A DNA stretch of 64,000 nt from Thiothrix litoralis (GCF_017901135.1 NZ_CP072801.1:2911501-2975500); one strand, 5' to 3'; positions 16,599 to 27,323 are shown, numbered from the stretch's first letter. The notes: generated by a model not told the origin, from the letters alone. Translations and numbers: made by a program.

Positions 16599-18443
16599 AT
16601 GATTATTACCTCCATTATCGCTGATAATTTCCGCAAGTACGCCCACCTGCAACTCGATAACTTGCCTGAGCGTGGCTTGATCGCTCTGGTAGGTGGCAAT
16701 GAATCGGGCAAAAGCAGCATCGGTGACGCCATCCAGTTCGGCCTGTTCGGGCGCACCGATCAAGTAAAGCCTGAAGAAGCCGCCAAACTGATCCACTGGG
16801 GTGTAAGTCAGGCCAGCGTAGCGCTGCGCCTGCAACACCGGGGGCACGAATACCGACTGGTACGCTCGGTCGACAGCGACGGCAATGTGGCTACCACGCT
16901 ATTTTCCACCGAAGAGGAAATCACCCTTGCCGATACCCCAGAAACCGTGGAGCGCCAGCTCGAAGCCTTGTTTGGCTACTATTACACGGCGTTTTCCAAA
17001 GCCTTTTACTGGGGACACAGCAAGGATAGCGACAGCGACAACCTGCGTGCCATGGCGGGGTTGAAGGAACATGCCACGATCAGTGGGCAATTGGAACGCG
17101 AGCAACAAGAACGCCTTGACACCCTGAAAGAGCTGGAAGCCAGACGCCGACATACCGCCCAATCCATCGACACCTTGCACATTGATGAAGAACAGCTTCC
17201 GCGCCTGAACCGTATTGTGAGCGATGTGGAAGACCGCCAGCAACACCTAGCCTTGCTGGGGCAACGGCTCGGCAAGGCATCGGTGGCTTACCCGAATAAT
17301 CTGGAAAAATTCCACGGGGTCGACGCCCACAGCCGTAAAATCGGGCGCTGGACACTCATCACCCTGAGCGTTTTTTTGCTGGCTCTGCTGGTTGGCTTGT
17401 TCCTGATGTTGATGCCGGATTGGGGTAACCAATTACTGAGTGACATATCCGTCGCCACCCTCGACGGGCTGAGCAAAACGACTATCCGCCTTGCCTCCAT
17501 CGCTGCGCTGATCGGCGCGGTGTTGCTGATGTACGGCTGGTATGTGGAAGTGCGCCGCCTGCGCCCCTTGCAAACTCAGGCCAAAAACCTCACCCGCGCC
17601 CTAGAAGAAAGCTATCAAGCCTGCACCCAGCCGGTCAGCCGCCAATTAGCCACGGACAGCACGGATTATTTGCTGGAAAAGCACCTTGACCTGCCGGAAG
17701 CCAGCACCACGCACCCCGACATGATAGCCGTTCCTGAATGGACTAAAGCAGCCAGCCAATACAAAGCCAAAGCCCTGTACGTACACAGCGCCACCGACAC
17801 CCTGAACGTCGGTCTGAGCAACCGCAACGAGGAAATGACGGAGTACCTTGAAGTGCTCAAGGCTGACATCCACGCCATCCAACAGCAACTGGATCACCAA
17901 GCCCACTTGCAAGTATTGGTTGCGCAACAAGAAAACGCACTAGAGCAGGAACGCCGTCAGCAAGTCGTCACGACCACCGCCGTCGATCTGTTAAAACGGG
18001 ATGCCAGCCATTCCATCGGGCGTTTCAACCAGTTGGTCAAAACCCGCTGCCCGGAATTGCTGCAACGTTTCACCCAAGAGCATTACAAATCGCTGGAAAT
18101 CTCCCCCGATTTCAACCTAAAACTGCTGTCGGAAGAAAAAGGCGATTTCCTCGATTTCAACGAAATCTCCACCGGCACTCAACGGCAAGTGGCCTTGGCG
18201 ATGCGCATTGCGCTGGCGAATGCCTTGGCAGATGCCACCAAAACCGATAAGCAAATGCTGTTTCTGGATGAGCCTTTCGCCTTTTTTGACCCGGAGCGCA
18301 CCAACAACACTCTGCACAGTCTGGCAGAAACCAGCAAAGGGGTGATCAGCCAAATCTGGCTGACGGCACAAACCAAGCCGGAAGGTATCAAATTGGTACA
18401 AGTGATTAACTGCCAGCAAAGAAGCAACACCCTGAAAGTATAG
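16599..18443 (+). CDS. Membrane-tethered SMC/RecF-like ATPase, function unknown
   Basis: 614 residues. The N-terminal lobe has Walker A in GGNESGKSSIGDAIQFGLFG (residues about 32-51). The C-terminal lobe has an ABC-like signature in STGTQRQVALAMRIALA (about 525) and Walker B LFLDEPFAFFDPERT (about 555). Between them are coiled-coil stretches and two membrane segments (about 252-273 and 296-316) joined by a short loop. A membrane hairpin thus sits where SbcC, Rad50 or SMC proteins carry their hinge or hook. Bacillus YhaN has a comparable plan but is much longer. No nuclease partner is adjacent; the only linked gene is the 72-residue protein upstream. A role in DNA or membrane surveillance is speculative. 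Confidence 0.8.
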   Translation: MIITSIIADNFRKYAHLQLDNLPERGLIALVGGNESGKSSIGDAIQFGLFGRTDQVKPEEAAKLIHWGVSQASVALRLQHRGHEYRLVRSVDSDGNVATTLFSTEEEITLADTPETVERQLEALFGYYYTAFSKAFYWGHSKDSDSDNLRAMAGLKEHATISGQLEREQQERLDTLKELEARRRHTAQSIDTLHIDEEQLPRLNRIVSDVEDRQQHLALLGQRLGKASVAYPNNLEKFHGVDAHSRKIGRWTLITLSVFLLALLVGLFLMLMPDWGNQLLSDISVATLDGLSKTTIRLASIAALIGAVLLMYGWYVEVRRLRPLQTQAKNLTRALEESYQACTQPVSRQLATDSTDYLLEKHLDLPEASTTHPDMIAVPEWTKAASQYKAKALYVHSATDTLNVGLSNRNEEMTEYLEVLKADIHAIQQQLDHQAHLQVLVAQQENALEQERRQQVVTTTAVDLLKRDASHSIGRFNQLVKTRCPELLQRFTQEHYKSLEISPDFNLKLLSEEKGDFLDFNEISTGTQRQVALAMRIALANALADATKTDKQMLFLDEPFAFFDPERTNNTLHSLAETSKGVISQIWLTAQTKPEGIKLVQVINCQQRSNTLKV

Positions 18444-18447
18444 GGAC

Positions 18448-18477
18448 TTGGTTCCTTGCAATTTCTCAAACTATAAT
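18448..18477 (+). promoter_or_regulatory. Probable promoter of the YeeE/YedE gene
   Basis: TTGGTT and a perfect TATAAT separated by 18 bases, ending 29 bases before the start codon. It begins just after the ATPase gene stop, so the transporter gene probably has its own transcript. Confidence 0.6.
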
Positions 18478-18506
18478 CCCCTCTGCACTACTTTAGAGGA
18501 GAGGTT

Positions 18507-19772
18507 ATGACGTTTGATAATTTTGTATCCGCGCAGTCGTTTCTGCTGATCGCGGGTTTTGTGATTGCCTTCATTATGGGGGCAGTCGTCAACAAAACAC
18601 ATTTCTGCACCATGGGAGCCGTGTCCGACTGGATCAATATGGGTCACACCGGGCGGTTCCGCGCCTGGGGTTTGGCGATAGGCGTCGCCCTGTTGGGCGT
18701 GGTGATTCTGGAAATGCTGGGGTTGGTCAACCTGAACAGCTCCTATCCCCCTTACCGTAACGGACAACTGATATGGGCAGAAAACCTGCTGGGTGGCATC
18801 CTGTTCGGTATTGGCATGACCATCGCGGGCGGCTGCGGTAACAAGTGCCTGGTGCGGATTGGCGCGGGCAACCTGAAATCCATTTTCGTGTTCCTGATTA
18901 TCGGTGTGGTGGCCTATTTCATGCTCAACCCTTTCCCCGGCTCGGATAAAACCTTGTACTCCGTCCTGTTCTACCCGTGGCTCAACCCACTGGCGGTGAA
19001 TATGGGCAGTTCGCAGGATCTGGGCAGCGTACTGGCAGGCGAAAGCCATGCACTGCTGGCACGGCTGGTGATTGGCCTGATCCTCGGCTTGTGGCTGGTA
19101 TGGCTGGCCTTCAAATCCAAAGACTTCCGCAGCAGCCCGGACTTTGCCATTGGCGGCATTGTCGTTGGCCTGTGCGTGCTGGCTGCTTGGTACGTCACCA
19201 GTAATATTACCGTGATAGCCGATGAGCAGCCCTATCCGTTAACCCAATACTACGGCGAATGGGACATGCTGGCAGAGTCCGACTCAGGCAAACCCGCCAT
19301 CGGGGCCGCTTTGGGGGCGCAATCTTTCACCTTCATCAACCCAATGGCACAAGCGGTTGGGTATGCAGGCGGCGGTTTCAACAGCAGTTTGCTAACGTTT
19401 GGCATCATGGCCTTCTTTGGCGTTATGGCAGGTTCACTGGCATGGGCACTGCTGAGCCGCAGCTTCCGCATTGAATGGTTCTCCTCCAAAGGGGATGTGA
19501 TCAATCACGTATTGGGTGCAACCCTGATGGGTATAGGCGGGGTATTGGCCATGGGCTGCACCGTTGGGCAAGCCATCACGGGCGTATCCACGCTTGCCAT
19601 CGGCTCCTTCATCGCGTTTGCAGGCATCGTACTGGGTAGCGCCCTGACCATGAAGGTGCAGTTCTACCAAATGATGTACGAGGAAGAGGCTAGTTTTGGG
19701 AAATCGTTAATCACTGGCTTGGTAGATTTGAAGCTGTTGCCGGAATCTTTGCGCAAACTTGAAAAAGTTTAA
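18507..19772 (+). CDS. YeeE/YedE family sulfur-compound transporter
   Basis: 421 residues with about 10 to 12 membrane segments and the conserved cysteines of the family in KTHFCTMGAVSDW (about residue 34), GGCGNKCLVR (about 111) and LAMGCTVGQAITG (about 350). Characterised YeeE imports thiosulfate through a chain of cysteines; related YedE proteins are linked to selenium or sulfur trafficking. Substrate here is inferred as thiosulfate or another reduced sulfur species. It has its own promoter and a strong GAGGAGAGG ribosome site. TusA or a sulfurtransferase partner is not adjacent. Confidence 0.9.
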   Translation: MTFDNFVSAQSFLLIAGFVIAFIMGAVVNKTHFCTMGAVSDWINMGHTGRFRAWGLAIGVALLGVVILEMLGLVNLNSSYPPYRNGQLIWAENLLGGILFGIGMTIAGGCGNKCLVRIGAGNLKSIFVFLIIGVVAYFMLNPFPGSDKTLYSVLFYPWLNPLAVNMGSSQDLGSVLAGESHALLARLVIGLILGLWLVWLAFKSKDFRSSPDFAIGGIVVGLCVLAAWYVTSNITVIADEQPYPLTQYYGEWDMLAESDSGKPAIGAALGAQSFTFINPMAQAVGYAGGGFNSSLLTFGIMAFFGVMAGSLAWALLSRSFRIEWFSSKGDVINHVLGATLMGIGGVLAMGCTVGQAITGVSTLAIGSFIAFAGIVLGSALTMKVQFYQMMYEEEASFGKSLITGLVDLKLLPESLRKLEKV

Positions 19773-19785
19773 CCTAAGCTGAAAA

Positions 19786-19808
19786 AAGACTTGAACAGCG
19801 CAAGTCTT
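19786..19808 (+). terminator. Hairpin between the transporter gene and tRNA-Lys
   Basis: AAGACTTG and CAAGTCTT form an eight-base perfect stem with a seven-base loop, preceded by six A and followed by TCC. It could end transcription from either side. It overlaps the -35 box of the tRNA promoter, an unusual sharing of sequence. Confidence 0.5.
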
Positions 19809-19818
19809 TCCGTATAAT
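19791..19818 (+). promoter_or_regulatory. Promoter of the tRNA-Lys gene
   Basis: TTGAAC and a perfect TATAAT with a 16-base spacer. The following GGCGCTC is a G/C-rich discriminator, a feature of stringently controlled stable RNA promoters. The predicted start is close to the mature tRNA 5' end at 19832. Confidence 0.8.
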
Positions 19819-19831
19819 GGCGCTCTCTCAA

Positions 19832-19907
19832 GGGACATTAGCTCAGTTGGTAGAGCACCCGACTTTTAATTGGATGGTCGAGCGTTCGAGTCGCTCATGT
19901 CCCACCA
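19832..19907 (+). tRNA. tRNA-Lys, anticodon UUU
   Basis: 76 bases fold into a cloverleaf. The acceptor is GGGACAT with ATGTCCC, the D stem GCTC with GAGC, the anticodon loop CTTTTAA with anticodon TTT at 19865-19867, and the T arm GAGCG, TTCGAGT, CGCTC, with encoded CCA. The outermost anticodon-stem pair (C with A) is mismatched and the stem also has one G-U pair, so that stem is somewhat weak. It has its own promoter and terminator. Confidence 0.95.
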
Positions 19908-19917
19908 TACAAAGTGA

Positions 19918-19949
19918 AAGGCCGCATTCATCAGAGTGCGGCCTTTTTT
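19918..19949 (+). terminator. Rho-independent terminator after tRNA-Lys
   Basis: AAGGCCGCA pairs with TGCGGCCTT around a ten-base loop, and the downstream arm runs into six T. It lies 11 bases after the tRNA 3' end. Confidence 0.9.
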
Positions 19950-20059
19950 GTTTTTGAGCTATTCACTTTCTCAGCACTTTCGATACCATTCAACATACAC
20001 ATTGTGGCTCAAGTCTTGCATACTAAATCATTCAACCACCAGCGATCATGGAGACAATA

Positions 20060-20761
20060 ATGGGTAGAGTACATTTCATCGGCGGCGAAAAAGGCGGCGT
20101 CGGCAAATCACTGACCGCCAGACTACTGGCACAGTATTTCATCGACAATGCCACGCCCTTCATGGGCTTCGATGCCGATGAGTCACACGGAACGTTTTCG
20201 CGCTTTTACAAGGACTTCTCCGCGCCGCTACAGGTCGGTGACTACGATAGTCTGGATAACATTATCACCACAGCGGAAACGTATCCCGATCACGACCTGA
20301 TTATCGACCTTGCCGCGCAAACGGCCGCACGTTTAGGACAGTGGATCAACGAAAGTGATGTGTTTGGCATGTTCACCGAAATGGGGCATCAGATTTTCAT
20401 CTGGCATGTGATGGATGATGGTGCAGATGCGATGAGCCTGTTGGATAAAACGCTGGAAAGCTACCCACAACAAGACCTGCATTTCATTGTGGTACAAAAC
20501 ATGGGGCGCGGGGAACACTTCGAGATGTTCGAGCAATCGCCTGTTTTCCAAAAAGCGCAACGGCGTAATGCTTACTGCATGACATTGGGCAAGTTACACC
20601 CTAAATTGGTGCAGAAGGTCGACTTCAATGACTTGAGCTTCTGGGCAGCCGCCAACAACCGTGACCTCATGAACACACCTGAGCGGCAACGTATGCGCGT
20701 ATGGTTAGACAATACCTACGCACAACTGGATCACTTCCTCAAACACGACGAAAAGCCCTAG
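20060..20761 (+). CDS. Orphan ParA/MobD-like P-loop ATPase
   Basis: 233 residues beginning MGRVHFIGGEKGGVGKSLTA, a deviant Walker A (GEKGGVGKS) as in MobD and related ParA-superfamily proteins. MGFDADESHGTF is the switch I-like stretch and LIIDLAAQTAARLG resembles the Walker B region. Chromosome ParA proteins normally have a ParB partner, which is absent here. The ATG at 20060 is preferred because GGAGA lies six bases upstream. The gene follows a tRNA, so it may be a remnant of mobile DNA. The role (plasmid mobilisation, cargo positioning or other) cannot be decided. Confidence 0.78.
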   Translation: MGRVHFIGGEKGGVGKSLTARLLAQYFIDNATPFMGFDADESHGTFSRFYKDFSAPLQVGDYDSLDNIITTAETYPDHDLIIDLAAQTAARLGQWINESDVFGMFTEMGHQIFIWHVMDDGADAMSLLDKTLESYPQQDLHFIVVQNMGRGEHFEMFEQSPVFQKAQRRNAYCMTLGKLHPKLVQKVDFNDLSFWAAANNRDLMNTPERQRMRVWLDNTYAQLDHFLKHDEKP

Positions 20762-20773
20762 ACGTTTGCTTGT

Positions 20774-20808
20774 TGTGCCTCCCTCAACACTACATTGAAG
20801 GAGGCACA
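20774..20808. terminator. Long hairpin between two convergent genes
   Basis: TGTGCCTCCCTCAA and TTGAAGGAGGCACA pair over nearly their whole length, with a single C-A mismatch and a seven-base loop. It lies between the convergent ParA-like and XRE-NBR1 genes and may stop both transcripts, although there is no T run. Confidence 0.6.
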
Positions 20809-20833
20809 TGAATAGAATACTGATCAGACCAAA

Positions 20834-20863
20834 TGATGCCTCCCCAATCCCTCACTTGGGGGC
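20834..20863 (-). terminator. Hairpin after the XRE-NBR1 gene
   Basis: TGCCTCCCCAA and TTGGGGGCA form a stem with an eight-base loop and one bulge. It lies immediately downstream of the XRE-NBR1 stop on the minus strand. No T run follows, so it is a weaker terminator candidate than the one at 20774. Confidence 0.4.
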
Positions 20864-20870
20864 AGCGCTT

Positions 20871-21476
20871 TCACGCTTTAACCACGTTCACCATGCAGTA
20901 CAGTCCAGCTTGGCGAGGGAACATGATCTCACCGGCTGCATTGACGCATTTCCAGTGCGAAATCGCGACGCCCTGCACATTTGGCGCCCGCAACTGCACA
21001 CTCAAGCGCACCTGCTCCCCCGGCTGAGTAGCAGGAATAGGAATGCCGTCACTCACTGGCTGCAAGGTGGAAGGCGGCTCACTTTGGCACTGCAAATGCC
21101 AACCTACCCATGCTTCTGTACCCAGATTCGCTATCTCCCAGGTTTTCTCGAAGGTTTTACCCACCACCACCGGACTGTTATCCGGGAAGGTTACATCACC
21201 CACAAAACCTGAGACGAACCGGGTATCCCCGTCGCGATGTGCCGCTTGCGACACTTCCCGCCCATTGAAAAAAATACGTAACATACTGAGCGGATGGGTT
21301 TCCAGCGTGTCCGCGATCTGAATCACGGTAGACAGGCGGGCTTCACCAATTTCAGCACGCAACATTTTGTGCCACGTCTGGCGTGAAATACCAGAACGCT
21401 TAGCGGCTTCGGTCGTCGTCATGCGCAATGCGCGGAGGCGCAAACGCAAGTATTCTGCCAAATCTAATGCAGACAT
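20871..21476 (-). CDS. XRE-type DNA-binding protein fused to an NBR1 Ig-like domain
   Basis: 201 residues. Residues about 5-65 form a Cro/XRE helix-turn-helix (MTTTEAAKRSGISRQTWHKM, then STVIQIADTLETHP). From about 85 the protein matches the NBR1 Ig-like fold: a conserved sandwich with KTWEIANLGTEAWVGWHLQC, a proline-rich loop, LSVQLRAPNVQGV and SHWKC. The tryptophans at TW, AW, GW and HW fit the four conserved Trp of this domain. NBR1 Ig domains are best known from autophagy receptors, and bacterial versions are of unknown role. An N-terminal DNA-binding domain plus this Ig fold suggests a sensor-regulator, which is inference. The target is unknown. Confidence 0.82.
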   Translation of the reverse strand: MSALDLAEYLRLRLRALRMTTTEAAKRSGISRQTWHKMLRAEIGEARLSTVIQIADTLETHPLSMLRIFFNGREVSQAAHRDGDTRFVSGFVGDVTFPDNSPVVVGKTFEKTWEIANLGTEAWVGWHLQCQSEPPSTLQPVSDGIPIPATQPGEQVRLSVQLRAPNVQGVAISHWKCVNAAGEIMFPRQAGLYCMVNVVKA

Positions 21477-21897
21477 AGTTATTTTTCCTCAATTCAACTG
21501 ACTAGCATCAATTTAGCAGAAAGGTTCATCAGACGATAGAGTTTACAATATTTAAACTATGCACTATATGTCATGCATATACTGTTAAGAGCAAGGCAGG
21601 TAGTCTGGAAACAGGGAATTGCTGAGTGGATAGGTATCCATTAGTATTCATGGCTAACCGTTATATCAAACCTACCAAATCTACCTATAGCTAGCTAGTG
21701 TCTGACCGAAAAAGCCTTCCTGCCGCCACGAGTGCCCAATTTTAGTCCATGCAGCCGTTTTCCCCGCCACCTTCTGGCAAGCACGAGGGTAAAACGCTGG
21801 GTTTCAAGGCATGGCTGGCAGCGCAGGCTTGCCTTCGGTGCAGGGGCTGCCCTGCCTTCCCGGCATTTTCCCTCATCGGTCGGCGTTGTGGGGTGGT

Positions 21898-22731
21898 TCA
21901 GGCGGCTTGGCGCTGTCGTCGGCGTTCATCCTTCTGCAAGGCCTCCAACGCCCTGGCCTGTAAAATGGCCCCGACCTTTTGCAGGTTCCTGCCCACCACC
22001 GCCAGTGCCACATAGCGCTTGAAGCGTTCCAGCCCCCGGTCGGGGCAATAGTCCAGCCCATGGACTTCCAGTGCGTTGATGCCGGATTCCACCGCTGAGT
22101 GCTGGCGTCTGGCCTGGACAAACGCCGGGTCGGTTTCACGGGCAGTGTCCGCCTGGCTCCAGCGGCCCTTTTTCGGCAACACCACCCGGTCGAGCAGTTC
22201 GGCCAGTTCGCGCTGGTTGGCCGGTGAGTGGAACCCCTTGTCAAAGCTGCACGCGCTCAGGGAGGGGAACAGCGCTTTGGCTTGCTTAACCATGGTCACG
22301 GCAATCTCACTGTCGGGGCAGTGTTGCATCACTTGGTGGTGGAGGATGAAGCCGTCAGCCGATTCCATCACGCACACGTTCAGGCCCAGCTCCACCGGCA
22401 CACCGGCTTTGCCCTTGCTGAGCCATTCGCTGTAATCCTCGAAGAGGGAGAAGATCTTGTCGCCGTGGGGGATGGTTTCCCCGTCCAGCACCCGCCGCCG
22501 CACCAGGTCAACCTGATGCCACCCGTACCCCAGCCAGCGCTGGAGGTCGTTGCCCGACCGGCTGTCCAGCAGGCTGAGGGGCAGGTCAGCCACCGTTTCC
22601 TCCACTTTCGACAACAGCGCGGCGCACAGGCCCAGGTAGGTGTGGTGGGCGTCCCGCGAACGTGGGTTGAAGGTCAGCCTGCCGATGTCAGCGTGACCCA
22701 GGCGAAGTTGGCGGGCGATCACTTCACGCAT
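21898..22731 (-). CDS. Transposase of the 21.7-22.9 kb insertion sequence
   Basis: 277 residues. The DDE pattern is visible: an Asp near HHQVMQHCPDSEIAVT (about residue 120), the DKGFHSPANQ motif typical of IS4/IS5/ISNCY proteins, and a late Glu in QHSAVESGINALEVHGLDYC. VVLPKKGRWS is a further family feature. The N-terminus starts directly in a helical region without the usual extra domain, so the reading frame may be shortened; other start codons were not convincing. It looks uninterrupted, so the element may be active. Confidence 0.82.
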   Translation of the reverse strand: MREVIARQLRLGHADIGRLTFNPRSRDAHHTYLGLCAALLSKVEETVADLPLSLLDSRSGNDLQRWLGYGWHQVDLVRRRVLDGETIPHGDKIFSLFEDYSEWLSKGKAGVPVELGLNVCVMESADGFILHHQVMQHCPDSEIAVTMVKQAKALFPSLSACSFDKGFHSPANQRELAELLDRVVLPKKGRWSQADTARETDPAFVQARRQHSAVESGINALEVHGLDYCPDRGLERFKRYVALAVVGRNLQKVGAILQARALEALQKDERRRQRQAA

Positions 22732-22763
22732 CGTGTGTCTCCTGCGAAGTTTGGCGGATGGAT

Positions 22764-22803
22764 GCCCTATTTTGCCCTATTTTGCCCTATTTTGCCCTAT
22801 TTT
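22764..22803. repeat. Four tandem copies of a ten-base unit
   Basis: GCCCTATTTT is repeated four times in a row with no variation, just upstream of the transposase start inside the insertion sequence. It may affect transposase expression or simply reflect slippage. Confidence 0.85.
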
Positions 22804-22998
22804 GGGCGCTTTTGCAGCTTTCTGGCCTGCTTCCGGGAAATCTTAGGGCAAGGAAAACGGGCGTAGCATCTTGATGGGAAAAGGGTTTTAGGGTTTCCGG
22901 TCAGACACTAGATAGTCGCTATTGCAGCTACAATGAGTGGTTTTCACCAAGGGAAATATAGGGGCTAATCCGTTTCATGCGGCAATACCTAGCCTGCT

Positions 22999-24957
22999 TT
23001 ACCACCCCTGTGACCAGAAATTCCCGTTGTGGAAATAATGCACATAATTGCCGATCAGCACACTGCGGTCATTTTGCGGGTATGACCAGTATTCTTCGCG
23101 CCCGCGCTCGGTAATCAGCGGCGCTAGCTGGCGGATTTTCTTCGCCGTTGTATCGACCTCGAAACGGTACAGCCCGGTTTGGGTGTGGGCGTAATAATCC
23201 GACGGCCTTCCCTGCATTCCCGGTTGTGGCGTGTCATTCAGCTTGATTGGCAAAGCCACACGCAAGGTGTTGCCCACAGGCAGGGCGGTGACAGCATGGT
23301 GGTCGTGCAATGCGGCTGAATCGGTGCCGCGTTTGCCGAGGATCAGCTTGTCCACTTCCTTCAGTTGCCCCGCTTGGCTGGTGTCGATCAGGGAGAGTTT
23401 CATGCCTTGATACCATGCGCCCCGGAAATCGCCGTTGGGGTCGGGGATCGCGTCTTTGCCAATGCCGAGCAACAAATGTTTGCCAACCGGGTGCAGGTAG
23501 TCAGAAAAGCCCGGCAGTTTCAATTCGCCCGCGATGTACGGGTCACGCGGGTTGCTCAGATCCAGCACGTACAGCGGGTCAGTGCTTTGGAACGTCACCA
23601 GATACGCCTGATCACCGACGAAGCGCGAGGCGTAAAGCCGCTCTTCCGGCTTGCCCAAGTGTTGTGGGCGTTTGCGGTTGGGCAATTGCGAGACCAGTTG
23701 CAAGCCATCCTTGCCGCCTTCCTTGAGGATACTGAGGATGCCGGGTGACTTACCGTAAGGCGCGGTAATCGCCATCGACGGGTCACTGAACTGGTCGTTT
23801 TCGGTGATGACGCGCAAGTAACCATCTTGTTCGCTGAAACGGAAGGAGGATTCCTGCCCGCTCAGATGCCCCGGCACATGGCTGCTGCCCCGGTAAGCAA
23901 TATCTGTCCCCGTGAATGCAAATTTGTGGATGCCGGTACTGCTGCGTGAACCTTGCGCCGGATTGTAATGGTATTCGGTGGTGGCGAGGTACAAGGCCGA
24001 GGGCGATGCATACAGCGTTTCCGGGTTGCCCACGTAACAGCGGCTTTTGAAGCTGAACTGGGCAGCCTTCAGGTCAACCGCGACGATGCTGATAATGTTG
24101 TTGCTGACATAGTTGCCATCGGTCTCGTCGGTTTTGACCGGGCGATTGATGTAGCAATTGTCAGCCATGACCAGCGGCGCGGTTTTTCCATCCGCCGTGC
24201 GGTAGGTGGGCAAGAAGTCCTGTGCGCTGAGTTTGTCTGTGCCACTGCCCAGATTTATTTGCGGGTAACTTTGCAGCACTAGATACAGGGTATCCCCCAC
24301 GCGGCGGCTGGCATTGATATTACCGTCCAACCGCACTTGCAGGGTGGAAGCGGCTTGCTCCGGCTGGCGCACGTCGATGTAACGCAATTCGGTGGGCAGT
24401 GAACGTGGCATCGGCGGCATCATCATCGGCACGCCTCCGGCAACACCCGGTGCAGGCATGGGCACTGGCATGGTTTGGTAATTGCTGCCCAGCGTCACCA
24501 GCCGCTTGCCTGCGAGGTAAAGGTTTTGCAGGCTGCTGTCTTGGGGCAGGGTAAGGCGTTTGACTTCCTGCAAACGCTTGCCGCTTTCCTTGACTTGCAT
24601 GATGCGCAAGGTGTTGTCCTGATAGTTCTGGTTGTTGGGTGCGCCGATGGCGTAGACATAGTTGCCGTCGGTTTTGATCAGGTCAGCTTCATCCACGCCG
24701 CGCTCTTGCAGGTTGGTGCTGGAAAAGGTGGGCGCTCTGACAGGGGCTGGCGCTGCCGTCGGGGCAGCAGCGGCTGCTACCGGATAAATCGGCTGATGGT
24801 TGGCGGCTTTCAGCAAGTATTCGCGCAGCTCAGTAGCGTTGGTTTTTTTCAGGCCACCCTCTCCCACATCCACAGGAGGTGCTTCCAGCGAAGCGCAAGA
24901 AACCAGCCATGGCATCAGTAGCATGGGCAAAAATGTAGTGAGTGCTGTTATTTTCAT
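22999..24957 (-). CDS. Secreted beta-propeller domain lipoprotein
   Basis: 652 residues starting with a lipoprotein signal peptide, MKITALTTFLPMLLMPWLVS followed by CAS, in which LVSC is the lipobox. An Ala/Pro-rich linker (about 55-75) leads to RGVDEADLIKTDGNYVYAIG, the start of the predicted 'secreted beta-propeller' family (Pfam Beta_propel, PF09826). Repeated blades and the short aromatic C-terminus (YVHYFHNGNFWSQGW) are characteristic. It probably sits in the envelope; no catalytic residues are recognisable. It is single-gene with a minus-strand TATAAT about 40 bases upstream. Confidence 0.83.
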   Translation of the reverse strand: MKITALTTFLPMLLMPWLVSCASLEAPPVDVGEGGLKKTNATELREYLLKAANHQPIYPVAAAAAPTAAPAPVRAPTFSSTNLQERGVDEADLIKTDGNYVYAIGAPNNQNYQDNTLRIMQVKESGKRLQEVKRLTLPQDSSLQNLYLAGKRLVTLGSNYQTMPVPMPAPGVAGGVPMMMPPMPRSLPTELRYIDVRQPEQAASTLQVRLDGNINASRRVGDTLYLVLQSYPQINLGSGTDKLSAQDFLPTYRTADGKTAPLVMADNCYINRPVKTDETDGNYVSNNIISIVAVDLKAAQFSFKSRCYVGNPETLYASPSALYLATTEYHYNPAQGSRSSTGIHKFAFTGTDIAYRGSSHVPGHLSGQESSFRFSEQDGYLRVITENDQFSDPSMAITAPYGKSPGILSILKEGGKDGLQLVSQLPNRKRPQHLGKPEERLYASRFVGDQAYLVTFQSTDPLYVLDLSNPRDPYIAGELKLPGFSDYLHPVGKHLLLGIGKDAIPDPNGDFRGAWYQGMKLSLIDTSQAGQLKEVDKLILGKRGTDSAALHDHHAVTALPVGNTLRVALPIKLNDTPQPGMQGRPSDYYAHTQTGLYRFEVDTTAKKIRQLAPLITERGREEYWSYPQNDRSVLIGNYVHYFHNGNFWSQGW

Positions 24958-24997
24958 GATGACTCCCTCGTTTGCTTTTTACCTTGTCTATGACCAT

Positions 24998-25003
24998 ATT
25001 ATA
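24998..25003 (-). promoter_or_regulatory. -10 box for the beta-propeller gene
   Basis: A perfect TATAAT on the minus strand, 41 bases before the ATG at 24957. No convincing -35 box was found. Confidence 0.4.
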
Positions 25004-25036
25004 GGCCGACCGTTCTATTACGAGGTGATCTAGCTC

Positions 25037-27222
<2,186 letters not shown>

Positions 27223-27323
27223 AAGCAGCGTTTGGGAGCAGGACACCTCTTAAAGAATCCCCTTGAAATCCTTGCGGAGTGAACCTATGCTAAGCATATG
27301 TTATTCGTTTAGGAGTACTGCCC

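Larger units (their letters stand above)
21699..22907 (-). mobile_element. Insertion sequence with ISNCY/IS5-like transposase
   Basis: 1,209 bases bounded by inverted repeats TGTCTGACCG at 21699 and its complement at 22907, with a few more matching bases inward (GGAAA versus GAAAA). CTAG lies directly outside both ends (21695-21698 and 22908-22911), a likely 4-base target duplication. It holds a single transposase gene on the minus strand. A fragment identical to the left end, minus its outermost bases, occurs at 29825-29868. Confidence 0.85.

Noticed and set aside
20808-21212. 134-residue plus-strand frame opposite the XRE-NBR1 gene
   Set aside because: Shadow of the real gene, with implausible composition.
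22764-22803. Tandem ten-base repeats considered as CRISPR or plasmid iterons
   Set aside because: There are no spacers between the units, and they sit inside an IS upstream of its transposase.
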